A stretch of DNA of 10,705 nt from Elusimicrobiota bacterium (GCA_022709485.1 JAKLIS010000023.1:1-10705), one strand, 5' to 3'; shown: positions 1 to 8,262, counted from the first letter of the stretch. Translations and numbers: made by a program. Notes: generated from the sequence alone by a model not told the origin.

Positions 1-120
1 CCCGAGATGATTGAAAACAAACCTGCCGATCTTTTTTCCCATAAACTTTTCTGACGCCTCAAGGCCGCCTTTAATTAATTTAATCTTGCCATGACCCAAT
101 ATTGAGCAAATCTTTTTCAA
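1..120 (-). CDS. 5' end of an unidentified gene, cut by the window edge
   Basis: On the minus strand a frame stays open from just after a stop near 130 to the window edge. It differs from the frame of the PorV-like gene and overlaps its last codons. Two starts are possible. TTG at 120-118 would begin with LKKICSILGHGK, and ATG at 42-40 would begin with MGKKIGRFVFNHLG. Neither has a well-placed SD; a GAGG lies 14 bases before the ATG. The basic start followed by FVFNHLG resembles the beginning of YbbR/CdaR-type proteins, where it is usually followed by a membrane helix, but only 14 residues after the ATG are visible, so this is a guess. The frame could also be the continuation of the preceding gene after a frameshift. 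Too little is present to name a function. Confidence 0.35.
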   Translation of the reverse strand, partial: MKKICSILGHGKIKLIKGGLEASEKFMGKKIGRFVFNHLG

Positions 121-1285
121 ACGGAATTATGAAAATAATTCGCCTTTCGGATTCTCCACTTTTTTGAGTCTCTTGAGAAGACTCAAAGGAATGAGATTTC
201 TCGAAACCATCCTTAAATTTGGAATTGATTTCTCTTATCTCAGTTGTGCCGCCAAAGAAAGAAGAGATTGTGATGGTCTGTGAATTCCCCAATTCTCCAA
301 ATGGAGTAAACGCATAATCCACGTTGAGTTTCTGAATCTGAAATCCAAGTCCTCCCGTCATGCCGGAAAGCCCGCCCATATTTCCGCGATTGGTTTCGTC
401 CCGCTGGTTATTGGTAATGGCGTCGGTGAGTTTGGCCAGATAGCCTGCGCGCAGGGTCATGACCCCAATCGGAGTGAATTCCGTGCCGACAGCGAAAAAT
501 ATCTGGTCCTGATAAGGGCGGGAATGAACATCAAATACAAGTGAAAGATTTTGGATAGGTTGGAAGGCGACCCCCAAAGAAAGGGCCAATGGAAGTGAAT
601 ATTCTTCGGAGACAAACTTCATTCGAGGGCCAAGATTCCGGATCGACCCGCCCAAAGACAACTTGTTTAAGGGAGTGGGAGACTGAAACCCCAAATCAAT
701 AGCGTATCCTTGAGCCGTCTCTCCCGCCAATTCTTGGCGAATCCATTTCACCTGGCTTCCCAAATTGAGGGTTTTAAAACGGGATGCCAGAGCGAAACCA
801 AGAGCGACATCATTTCCGCCAAAAGATCCTTGCGAACTTCTATCCAATCCCCGTCTTTCCTGGGACTGGATAGAGAAACGGGTTATAGAAATCCCCAAAT
901 GGGTGCGGGGACCCAATCCCGCCGCCGGCAAAACGACCCCCGCATTGTCCAGATTGTTTTCGTCAAAAAGGCTGATGTGAGAAAAGGAGATCCCGCCCAA
1001 ACTCTGTCCGTTTCCTCTGGCCATCCGGGCCATCCCAGCCACGTTCCATTGAAGGGAATCGGTGTCATTGGCGAGGGCCGTATAAGCTTGTCCAAGGGAA
1101 ACCGGCCGGGCTCCCACGGAAATCTTCAGAAAGTCAGCTCCGGTTTCGATGCCGGAAAAAAGAGGGGTGGGAGCGTTCAAAAAAAGAGACGAAAACAAAA
1201 CGAAGGAGCGGATGTTCCGGGCCAGGATTCCCGAAAACAGGCCCGAGCATTTCGGACACATTTTCCGGCATTTTCCCCTTTTCAT
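80..1285 (-). CDS. PorV/PorQ-family (UPF0164-like) outer-membrane beta-barrel protein
   Basis: Predicted exported protein of about 401 residues. Residues 1-45 form a basic leader with a hydrophobic stretch (SFVLFSSLFL, 27-36), consistent with a signal peptide. Residues 49-86 carry the family hallmark: GADFLKISVGARPVSLGQAY followed by a segment ending NVAGMA, where the usual form is NPAGLA. The rest alternates short amphipathic strands with Gly/Asn turns, as expected for a barrel. In Bacteroidetes the relatives PorV and PorQ serve type IX secretion; in other phyla the role is unknown, and no other secretion gene is visible here. The start at 1285 is chosen because GGAAGG lies just upstream. 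Other starts are ATG at 1315 (10 residues longer) and ATG at 1261. The last 55 or so residues are a polar, charged tail beyond the final strand, which is unusual for the family. The family call is fairly secure; the function is not. Confidence 0.72.
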   Translation of the reverse strand: MKRGKCRKMCPKCSGLFSGILARNIRSFVLFSSLFLNAPTPLFSGIETGADFLKISVGARPVSLGQAYTALANDTDSLQWNVAGMARMARGNGQSLGGISFSHISLFDENNLDNAGVVLPAAGLGPRTHLGISITRFSIQSQERRGLDRSSQGSFGGNDVALGFALASRFKTLNLGSQVKWIRQELAGETAQGYAIDLGFQSPTPLNKLSLGGSIRNLGPRMKFVSEEYSLPLALSLGVAFQPIQNLSLVFDVHSRPYQDQIFFAVGTEFTPIGVMTLRAGYLAKLTDAITNNQRDETNRGNMGGLSGMTGGLGFQIQKLNVDYAFTPFGELGNSQTITISSFFGGTTEIREINSKFKDGFEKSHSFESSQETQKSGESERRIIFIIPFEKDLLNIGSWQD

Positions 1286-1646
1286 TTTCCTTCCCCCAAA
1301 AAGGCCCTCCCCCATCCGCGGTATTCCGCCGGATGGAAGAGGCCAATTTTGCTTCCTTTACGATTATGTTACACACGCGCTTAATTTCTCATTAAGATAG
1401 GGTTAATTTTCAATGAATTTATATGTTATTTTGTATTGAGGATTCCTTAAAATTGTTGGCTATCAGTCATTTTAGACATTTCGTGTTTCTTAATCCTACA
1501 AAAAGCCTTGAATTCGTTCTTTTCAACACGGATTTTCCCGCTCCTTTTACCAAAAAATTTCCTGCGCGATTTTCACCTGCTTTTTGGTACAATCCGGCAG
1601 CTTTTCAAAAGTGAATTGGGAAATTTACCGTCGGACAAAAGAAAAA
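1286..1646. promoter_or_regulatory. Divergent intergenic region between the PorV-like and 3D-domain genes
   Basis: About 330-360 bases separate two divergently transcribed genes, so promoters for both should lie here. The part around 1380-1480 is clearly AT-rich. I see a TATAAA-like hexamer on the minus strand at 1423-1418, facing the PorV-like gene, but no convincing -35 box at the right spacing. The plus-strand candidate is listed separately. A 63-codon frame at 1423-1614 has no coding character. No hairpin, operator repeat or riboswitch could be recognised. Confidence 0.4.
1585..1593 (+). promoter_or_regulatory. Possible extended -10 promoter element for the 3D-domain gene
   Basis: TGG followed by TACAAT fits an extended -10 box (TGn-TATAAT) and lies about 54 bases before the chosen ATG at 1647. 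No good -35 hexamer is present 15-19 bases upstream, which extended -10 promoters can tolerate. This is pattern matching only. Confidence 0.3.
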
Positions 1647-2501
1647 ATGGATAAAAACCAAGAAAAACTCATTAAACCACTCACGTGGCTAACCTTTACC
1701 GGGTTCTGCCTGGTAAGCCTGTTTGCCGCCCCCGCCCTCCAGTCCAATTTTTGGCCGGGCCGGACAGGTCAATATTCCGTTAATACCGCCTCTGAACTAA
1801 AGAGACTTGAAATTTTAGATACCCTCTCCGAACACGACCTCACTGAGCTAGCCCATTACCAGGACACTTACCATGTTACCCTTCCCAATGTTTTCAAAGA
1901 CCCCTATTGGGTAAACCGCTTGGGTCTCACTTCCCGGAAATTCAGGGCGACCTGGTATATTTCCAACCCTTACGATCTGCTTCCAAAAGGGCTCAAAACG
2001 GCCCTCCAGCATAAATCGAAACCTTTCCACAAACAAGCTCAAGTCTGGCAGTGGTGTAAGGAGCAAAAATTCCCCCCCTCTTGGCGAGAAGCTCTTAAAG
2101 CGGCCTTAATTGAAACCACCCCTGAAAATCTTTGGCGAGCCGCGCGGGGCCGGAAACCCTATGCCAAAAACGGCAAATATTTACAACCCATCGTCATAGA
2201 ACACGAGCCGGGAATGCTGGAAGTCAAAGACGGTCATATCGCAACGGACCCCCGGGTAATTTCACTTAATTCAGAAGTGATTCTTTTGGTGAGGATCAAT
2301 GGGGCTGATCAGATTTTAAGAGTGACCGCGGCGGATATTGGTGGCCGCGTGAAAGGATACCATGTGGACTTGCCGATAAAGATGCACCCGGGGGGGCGAT
2401 CCATATCGAATGCAAAACTGCCTGCCGAAAAGATTAGAAACGCAAACGTCGAAATTTTAACAACAATCAAAAAGAGAACTAATCCAAATCGAAAGGCCTA
2501 A
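1647..2501 (+). CDS. Exported/membrane-anchored 3D-domain protein (MltA-like double-psi beta-barrel)
   Basis: Protein of 284 residues. Residues 12-30 form one hydrophobic segment after a Lys-rich start, so it is an uncleaved anchor or a signal peptide and the protein acts outside the cytoplasm. Residues about 30-180 are not recognisable and contain several Trp and basic residues. Residues about 190-245 match the 3D domain shared by MltA and the YocH/YabE group: ATDPRVISL, then AADIGGRVKGYHVDL, giving the three aspartates D201, D230 and D241. In MltA the Asp of the DTGG motif is the catalytic residue for cleaving peptidoglycan glycan strands with 1,6-anhydro product formation; here the motif reads DIGG. 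A peptidoglycan-cleaving role is inferred. No SPOR, LysM or G5 domain is visible. The ATG at 1647 was preferred because it starts directly before the hydrophobic leader; the frame is open from 1584. The gene stands alone on the plus strand and overlaps its convergent neighbour by 23 bases. Confidence 0.68.
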   Translation: MDKNQEKLIKPLTWLTFTGFCLVSLFAAPALQSNFWPGRTGQYSVNTASELKRLEILDTLSEHDLTELAHYQDTYHVTLPNVFKDPYWVNRLGLTSRKFRATWYISNPYDLLPKGLKTALQHKSKPFHKQAQVWQWCKEQKFPPSWREALKAALIETTPENLWRAARGRKPYAKNGKYLQPIVIEHEPGMLEVKDGHIATDPRVISLNSEVILLVRINGADQILRVTAADIGGRVKGYHVDLPIKMHPGGRSISNAKLPAEKIRNANVEILTTIKKRTNPNRKA

Positions 2502-2784
2502 ACGGGTTTTCTTTAACTCCTTCTTTCTTGGCCTTTTCCACCTGTTGCTCAAAGACGCTGCTTATCTTCTTTTTTTGAGCTTCTAATTCATCTTTCTTTC
2601 GTTCAAAAAGATCCACCCGCTTCCTCTTTTCATCCGTCAGTTTTTTGAGGGCCGAAGACATTTTGTCTCCCCCTTCCGGGAGCCTCTCTCCCGGACCCCA
2701 TTTCTGGATGACTTCTCCGGTGTCGGCTCTCACTTCCATCATCCCCTGGCAAAAGGGGCAATTGACATATATTGTTTTTTCCAT
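2479..2784 (-). CDS. Small CxxC (half zinc-ribbon) protein with a charged helical tail, function unknown
   Basis: Protein of 101 residues. The start has one CPFC pair at residues 9-12, followed by MMEVRADTGEVIQKWGP, which reads like a two-stranded zinc-ribbon knuckle. Only one CxxC pair is present, so metal binding would need a partner or a dimer. Residues about 42-90 are rich in Lys and Glu and are probably a long helix or coiled coil (KKLTDEKRKRVDLFERKKDE). No signal peptide or membrane segment is seen, so it is likely cytoplasmic. AGAGG lies 8 bases before the ATG. It follows ftsB after 19 bases and is probably co-transcribed with eno-ftsB. That position hints at a role near cell division or RNA/protein handling, but nothing in the sequence proves it. 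Its last 23 bases overlap the end of the 3D-domain gene on the other strand. Confidence 0.7.
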   Translation of the reverse strand: MEKTIYVNCPFCQGMMEVRADTGEVIQKWGPGERLPEGGDKMSSALKKLTDEKRKRVDLFERKKDELEAQKKKISSVFEQQVEKAKKEGVKENPFRPFDLD

Positions 2785-2803
2785 TGGCAGACCTCTTTAG
2801 TCC

Positions 2804-3097
2804 CTAGCGTTTTTTCGTTTTTGGATCGACAAAGCGGATTTCTCTTTCGCCGGGTTTCAAGTACCCGAGTTCTTGCCGGATGAGTCCCTCATATGCTTTT
2901 GGATTGCTTTTTAATTCTTTGATTTCAAAGCTCACTTTTTCGATTTCCATGGCCACGCCGGCCATTTCATTTTTAAGGGCTTTGATGTTTTTTCGCCGGG
3001 TAATGGTATTTCTAAATCCCGAACTGAAGAGAAAACTGGCCAAGACCAATATCCCCAGGCCGATGATTATCCAAACCCGAGGAGATAACCGCGCCAT
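2804..3097 (-). CDS. ftsB: FtsB/DivIC-family septum formation initiator
   Basis: Bitopic division protein of 97 residues. In the family, FtsB pairs with FtsL and recruits or activates FtsQ/FtsW/FtsI at the septum. Residues 1-8 are a short basic cytoplasmic start, 9-27 a single membrane helix, and 32-64 a coiled coil. The family hallmark follows at 64-84: SNPKAYE, then LIRQELGYLKPGE, where the usual form is NPxYIExxARexLgyvkpGE. The length is normal for FtsB. The ATG at 3097 is chosen because GAGGGG ends 7 bases before it; two in-frame TTG codons (3100 and 3103) sit between and are less likely. It lies 18 bases after eno, an arrangement seen in many bacteria, and is followed by the small CxxC gene. 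Very likely part of the same transcript as eno. Confidence 0.86.
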   Translation of the reverse strand: MARLSPRVWIIIGLGILVLASFLFSSGFRNTITRRKNIKALKNEMAGVAMEIEKVSFEIKELKSNPKAYEGLIRQELGYLKPGEREIRFVDPKTKKR

Positions 3098-3115
3098 CAA
3101 CAAACCCCTCGCCGA

Positions 3116-4507
<1,392 letters not shown>

Positions 4508-5701
4508 TTAATTCATTTCTAAAAAAACAATTTCCAAGATCTTTACCGCTTTATCCAATTCCTGCTTCGTGATAAAGTAAGGAGGCAGAAACCGCAGAAT
4601 ATTGTTCTGTGTGCAGTTGATCAAAAGCCCCTTTTCCCGCGCGAGATTGACGAACGGGGCCCCCTCGACACTCAGCTCCATGGCCAGCATGAAACCACGC
4701 CCGCGAATTTCCTTCACAAAAGGGAATTTTTTAAACCCAGACAGCTTCTTCAGGAGGTAATCGCCGGACACCTGAACGCTTTTCAATGCCTTCGGGGAAA
4801 GCAGTTTTAATACTTCAAGAGAAGCTGCGCAAGACACCGGATTTCCGCCAAAAGTGGACCCATGCATCCCCGGTTCCACGAATTTGGCGATATGTTCCTG
4901 GGCCAATGTGGCCCCCAAAGGAAGGCCCCCGGCCAGCCCTTTGGCCAAAGTAACGATATCGGGCTTAATCCCATACTGCTCAAACGCAAAAAATGAGCCG
5001 GTCCGCCCCATTCCGGACTGAACCTCATCAACAATGAGCAAAAGCTCTTTTTCGAGACAGAGGTTGGCCAAGCCATGGAAAAATTCTGATTTTGCGACTC
5101 GAATTCCAGCTTCGCCCTGAACTGGTTCGACCATAATGCCGATGGTGCCCGAGGTAATCGCGCTCTCAACGTCATCAAGGTTATTAAAGGGAACGGTTTT
5201 GAAACCCGCGGGAAGGGGACTGAACATTTCCTTGGACTTCCCCTTGCTTCCCGAAGCCGCCCCCGTGGCGAGTGTCCGCCCGTGAAAGGAATCTTCAAAA
5301 GTAATGATCTCACGGCCGAGGCGCTTATGCTGATGAGCCCATAAACGGGCGAGCTTGATGGCAAATTCGTTGGCTTCCGCCCCTGAGTTGGAAAAGAAAA
5401 CACGGGAATTCGGCATTTTCTCCGTGAGCGCCTTGGCCAGGGCCATCTGGGGTTTTGTGTAGAAATAATTCGACACGTGAAGAAGACGGCCGGCTTGTTT
5501 TTTTATCGCTTGAACAATGTTGGGGTGGTTATGGCCCACGCCGCAAACGGCGATTCCGGAATAAAAATCCAAATATTTTTTTCCTTTTTCGTCCCAGACA
5601 AAACTTCCTTTGGCTTTCTCCAGCAAGAGAGGCTGCCGTTTAAACGTGTAAAAAAAGTGCCGCAATTCTTTTTCCAGATAAGGATTTGTGTTCATTGTCA
5701 T
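4508..5701 (-). CDS. argD: Acetylornithine aminotransferase
   Basis: PLP-dependent class III aminotransferase of 397 residues, the normal length. It converts N-acetylglutamate semialdehyde and glutamate to N-acetylornithine and 2-oxoglutarate in arginine synthesis. Motifs seen: SNSGAEANEFAIKLAR (104-119), HGRTLATGAASG (140-151), EPVQGEAG (192-199), IVDEVQSGMGRTG (223-235) with Asp225 for the pyridine nitrogen, TLAKGLAGG with the PLP lysine Lys254, GSTFGGNP (281-288), and Arg370 in LRFLPP, which binds the substrate carboxylate. Related class III enzymes (ornithine or GABA aminotransferases) are the alternative, but the neighbouring argB makes ArgD the best call. Its ATG overlaps the argB stop as ATGA, so translation is probably coupled to argB. 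A second ATG two codons later (5695) is also possible. Confidence 0.92.
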   Translation of the reverse strand: MTMNTNPYLEKELRHFFYTFKRQPLLLEKAKGSFVWDEKGKKYLDFYSGIAVCGVGHNHPNIVQAIKKQAGRLLHVSNYFYTKPQMALAKALTEKMPNSRVFFSNSGAEANEFAIKLARLWAHQHKRLGREIITFEDSFHGRTLATGAASGSKGKSKEMFSPLPAGFKTVPFNNLDDVESAITSGTIGIMVEPVQGEAGIRVAKSEFFHGLANLCLEKELLLIVDEVQSGMGRTGSFFAFEQYGIKPDIVTLAKGLAGGLPLGATLAQEHIAKFVEPGMHGSTFGGNPVSCAASLEVLKLLSPKALKSVQVSGDYLLKKLSGFKKFPFVKEIRGRGFMLAMELSVEGAPFVNLAREKGLLINCTQNNILRFLPPYFITKQELDKAVKILEIVFLEMN

Positions 5702-6449
5702 CCTCGAATGATCCGTGTTCCGTTTGAAAATTTGATGCCCTTCCCGCCTTTGAGAATATCCACTTCGCCCACGCCTTCGCGGATGGCCTCGGCGGCCGAT
5801 TGAACTTTTGGAACCATACCGCCATAAATAACATCGGAATTAATCAATTTTTGAATGTCGCTTGTTTTAAGAATGGGAATTCGTTTTTTGCGGCCGTCCC
5901 TCACGCCTTCAACATCAGTGAGAAAAACCAAGTGCTCGGCCTTTAAAGCCAACGCATCCCGCTCGCAAAATCGTCGGCATTGATGTTGACGGCGTTTCCG
6001 TTTTTATCGGATGCCACCGACGAAACAACCGGCATAAAACCACCTTTTAGCATGTGCCGAATCAGCGCGGGGTTCACCTTCGCCACTTGGCCGGCCCATC
6101 CCAGGCCCGGAATCAATTTTCCAACCACCAATCCCCCGTCCCGGCCGGAGATGCCCACCCCCCTCACCTTTTTTCCGACCAAGTCAGCGACGAGTCCTTT
6201 GTTCACTATACCGCTTAACACCTTTTCAACAACCCGCATGGTGTCCGAGGTCGTGACCCGGCGTCCGCCCACAAACCGGATGGGTATTTTTTCTTTTTTC
6301 AAACTTTCGGCGATTTGAGGCCCTCCTCCGTGGATCAAAACAACAGGTCTTGCCCGCGCGATACGGCATAAATCCTTGATCAGCCCTTTCCTATGAACGG
6401 GGTGATTTAACAATTCCCCTCCCACCTTGATGACCCATGGACGTTTCAT
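5698..6449 (-). pseudogene. argB: N-acetylglutamate kinase, interrupted by a single frameshift
   Basis: Amino-acid kinase of the second step of arginine synthesis (N-acetylglutamate + ATP to the acyl phosphate). The first part (6449-5943) has VIKVGGEL with Lys8, VLIHGGGPQI (37-46), FVGGRRVTT with Arg64, GISGRDGGL, and VNINADDFASG with Asn155 and Asp159. It then runs into MRWL and a stop. The frame one base back continues at the same spot as GDALALKAEHLVFLTDVEGV, then YGGMVPKVQSA with the conserved Lys, to the stop at 5698. One extra G in the GGG run (plus-strand 5958-5960) would join both parts into a normal 250-residue enzyme. Because all motifs survive on both sides, this is either an assembly error or a very recent mutation. 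The short N-terminus lacks the extra helix of arginine-inhibited hexameric kinases, which suggests the E. coli-like, arginine-insensitive type. GAAGG precedes the ATG; the gene starts 12 bases after the nuclease gene. Confidence 0.88.
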
Positions 6450-6461
6450 AATTTCAAACCT

Positions 6462-7229
6462 TCACCTTTTTCCGCCGGGTTTATAATTCGCGCAACGACG
6501 GGCAAATTCACATCGTTCACAATAAGAATAATTCGGCTCAAAATGTTTCGAACGGATTTTTTCAGAAATTTCAAAAACCAGATCCATGGCGCCATTCTTT
6601 TGTTCTTCGGACCGGGTGGTGGCGCAGGATGTCCCATTAGACAGAAAAAAATACCTTAGGTGAACCGGCGTCAACGCCAATCCTTTTTCAGCCCCGATTT
6701 CATAGAGAGTGAGTTGCAGATCCGAACCCATCCGTTGAGGGGACCAATTATCGGCTTGGGTCTTATACTCGATAATTTCAAATGATCCATCGGGATTTTT
6801 ATCAATCCGATCAATGGAGCCCATCAATTTAATCCCGTCCAAGGGAAGAAAAAAATTTTTCTCCGTGGCGATCACCGTGGATGTTTTCAAGCGGTCAATT
6901 TCAAAAAAGTTCTGTAACATCCGCCGGCCGGCGTCATATGAATCCAAGGTCTCTTGCGTGTTGGCAAAACCCTCATTAACCCACACCTCATCATAGATCT
7001 GAAATAGGCGATCTAAACTTCTTTCTTGATGGTCCCCCCCCAGGTAATTCGCCAGAGCCCGGTGAAGAGACATCCCCAAAGACATCGAACCGTTGGGACT
7101 GGATCGCATACCGTCCATATAGACGAGCTTAAATAACCATGGACATTTCTTATAGGATTGAATGCGGGAATAAGAAAGCTCGACGGGCTCTTTTTTCCCC
7201 ATCAACTTTCGAAAAAATTCTTTAATCAT
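6462..7229 (-). CDS. PD-(D/E)XK nuclease, RecB/Cas4-like, with probable Fe-S cluster cysteines
   Basis: Protein of 255 residues, a stand-alone nuclease domain of the PDDEXK_1 type found in RecB, AddB and Cas4. It starts with LSYSRIQSYKKCPWLFK (18-34), typical of this family. Nuclease motifs in order: GMSLH with His56, GSIDRID with Asp140, IIEYKT with Glu154 and Lys156, and QLTLY (Gln172, Tyr176). Cys29 plus Cys237, Cys240 and Cys246 at the end match the one-plus-three spacing that holds a 4Fe-4S cluster in Cas4/AddB. It likely cuts or resects DNA in the cytoplasm; the substrate is unknown. No cas gene, CRISPR array or helicase is nearby, so it should not be called Cas4. The start at 7229 overlaps the rsmD stop by 8 bases; a longer reading frame to 7370 lies inside rsmD and is rejected. 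Confidence 0.8.
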   Translation of the reverse strand: MIKEFFRKLMGKKEPVELSYSRIQSYKKCPWLFKLVYMDGMRSSPNGSMSLGMSLHRALANYLGGDHQERSLDRLFQIYDEVWVNEGFANTQETLDSYDAGRRMLQNFFEIDRLKTSTVIATEKNFFLPLDGIKLMGSIDRIDKNPDGSFEIIEYKTQADNWSPQRMGSDLQLTLYEIGAEKGLALTPVHLRYFFLSNGTSCATTRSEEQKNGAMDLVFEISEKIRSKHFEPNYSYCERCEFARRCANYKPGGKR

Positions 7230-7797
7230 TTTGTTTTTTTTTAATAAAGCTGACCAATGTGTCGCCGTATTTTTCTTCTCGCGCCAACACCCATTCGTCG
7301 CCCGGCAACTTAAAAGTTTCCTTTTTGTGATGTTGGGCCACCACGATGCCCCCGTTGGCCAGCAAACCATGTCTCTCCAAATTGGCCAAAGTGGGTTCCA
7401 CCATTCGCAGGGGTGTTTTTTCGGGGTCCTTGTACGGCGGGCCCATGAAAATTATCGAAAAAGGACCCGGAATCATGGATAAATCCCCCAACGCATCCAA
7501 TCGGAAAACAGCGGCTTTATTTTGAATGTTAAAATCCGCCAAATTTTGACGGATGAGGGCGGCGCTCCGAGTGTCTTTTTCAATAAAGACCACAAAATCA
7601 GCCCCCCGAGACAAAGCCTCAATCCCCACTGATCCCGCCCCTGCGTAGATATCCAAAAATCGGGCGTTTTGCATTCGCGGACGGAGAATATCAAACAAGG
7701 ATTTTTTAATTCGGGCTAGAATGGGTCGGACACCAAAAGATTGGGGGATGGCGCGGAGCCGCCTTCCTTTCACTGAACCGCCAATGATCCTGATCAC
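7222..7797 (-). CDS. rsmD: 16S rRNA (guanine-966-N2)-methyltransferase
   Basis: SAM-dependent Rossmann methyltransferase of 191 residues, the usual length. In the family it methylates G966 of 16S rRNA on the assembled small subunit. Seen: RIIGGSVKGRRL (3-14), the segment RPILARIKKSLFDIL (24-38), where RPT is normal, the SAM-binding loop FLDIYAGAGSVGIEALSRGA (47-66), VFIEKD (70-75), and YGDTLVSF near the end. The catalytic motif IV, normally D/N-PPY/F, reads GPPY at 119-122 (codon GGC, one base from GAC), so the key acidic residue is missing. This may be a real variant, a loss of activity or a sequence error. The start is GTG at 7797, supported by AAAGGAG about 8 bases upstream. It begins 40 bases after tRNA-Ala and overlaps the nuclease gene by 8 bases. 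Confidence 0.9.
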   Translation of the reverse strand: MIRIIGGSVKGRRLRAIPQSFGVRPILARIKKSLFDILRPRMQNARFLDIYAGAGSVGIEALSRGADFVVFIEKDTRSAALIRQNLADFNIQNKAAVFRLDALGDLSMIPGPFSIIFMGPPYKDPEKTPLRMVEPTLANLERHGLLANGGIVVAQHHKKETFKLPGDEWVLAREEKYGDTLVSFIKKKQND

Positions 7798-7837
7798 CGA
7801 AGGGCTCCTTTACCGATGTTTAGGTGGGAAATTTTTG

Positions 7838-7910
7838 TGGAGCTGATCGGGGTCGAACCGACGACCTCCTGCATGCCATGCAGGCGCTCTCCCAGCTGAG
7901 CTACAGCCCC
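7838..7910 (-). tRNA. tRNA-Ala (anticodon GGC)
   Basis: A 73-base cloverleaf can be folded by eye: acceptor GGGGCTG/CAGCTCC, D arm GCTC-AGCTGGGA-GAGC, anticodon arm CCTGC-ATGGCAT-GCAGG, five-base variable loop, T arm GTCGG-TTCGACC-CCGAT, discriminator A. The loop places GGC at 34-36, reading GCC and GCU. The A32-U38 pair known for this alanine isoacceptor is present. The 3' CCA is not encoded (the next bases are CAA), so it must be added by the CCA enzyme. No T-run terminator follows, and rsmD starts 40 bases downstream, so read-through into rsmD is possible. Confidence 0.96.
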
Positions 7911-7918
7911 ATAAAAAC

Positions 7919-7957
7919 GTCGTTCCCGCAGGCCATGCGAGCAGGCGGGCGGGAATC
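7919..7957. repeat. REP-like palindromic repeat beside tRNA-Ala
   Basis: CGTCGTTCCCGC and GCGGGAATC form an inverted pair; the perfect arms are TTCCCGC (7923-7929) and GCGGGAA (7949-7955), with a 19-base centre. This resembles the widespread dispersed palindrome CGTCATTCCCGC...GCGGGAATCC found in intergenic regions of many bacteria. It sits just upstream of the tRNA on the minus strand, so it may fold in the tRNA leader. No second copy is obvious in this window. Confidence 0.45.
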
Positions 7958-8262
7958 TATCCATAAAACTCTATTTCGAAATTAACGAATCCCGCACTGA
8001 TTTCTTGACGCCCACAATCAGATCCATTCCATGGGAACGACACAGACTTTCGGGATTGACGGCCGATTTGAAACCGGATTATTCCTACCGTCGAGATTGA
8101 CAATTCGAAATTTCCGTCCAAAGATTTATCACTTCACAAACAATTTCTGGACCCGATTGTACATGTATTGGTCCATGTTCTCAAGGCCTAGTCTAATACA
8201 AGATGAGCCCCAAATAAGGGGGCCATAGCTACTAATCATGCCAAGCGTCATAATGGGAGGCT
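7958..8262. other. Gene-free stretch between the REP-like repeat and the transposase remnant
   Basis: About 300 bases with no coding sequence I can support on either strand. A 65-codon plus frame (8031-8228) has no recognisable features. No clear terminal inverted repeat or target duplication for the neighbouring mobile-element remnant could be found. The promoter of tRNA-Ala should lie in or near this stretch on the minus strand, but I cannot place it with confidence. Confidence 0.4.

Noticed and set aside
883..1095. Extra frames on both strands across the PorV-like gene, including the long plus frame 710-1384
   Set aside because: They are shadows of the real minus-strand gene and have low-complexity, non-protein-like composition.
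1423..1614. 63-codon plus frame in the divergent intergenic region
   Set aside because: Rich in Phe/Lys from AT-rich DNA, no SD, no recognisable domain, and it overlaps the likely promoter.
5943..5970. Programmed -1 frameshift in argB
   Set aside because: No slippery heptamer or clear downstream stem-loop could be seen; a simple indel or assembly error is the better explanation.
7230..7370. 47-codon N-terminal extension of the nuclease frame
   Set aside because: It lies inside rsmD in another frame and has no nuclease-like content; the ATG at 7229 overlaps the rsmD stop in the usual coupled way.
8096..8124. Plus-strand promoter TTGACA-N17-AAAGAT
   Set aside because: The -35 box is perfect but the -10 box is poor, and it would drive only a dead transposase remnant; likely chance.
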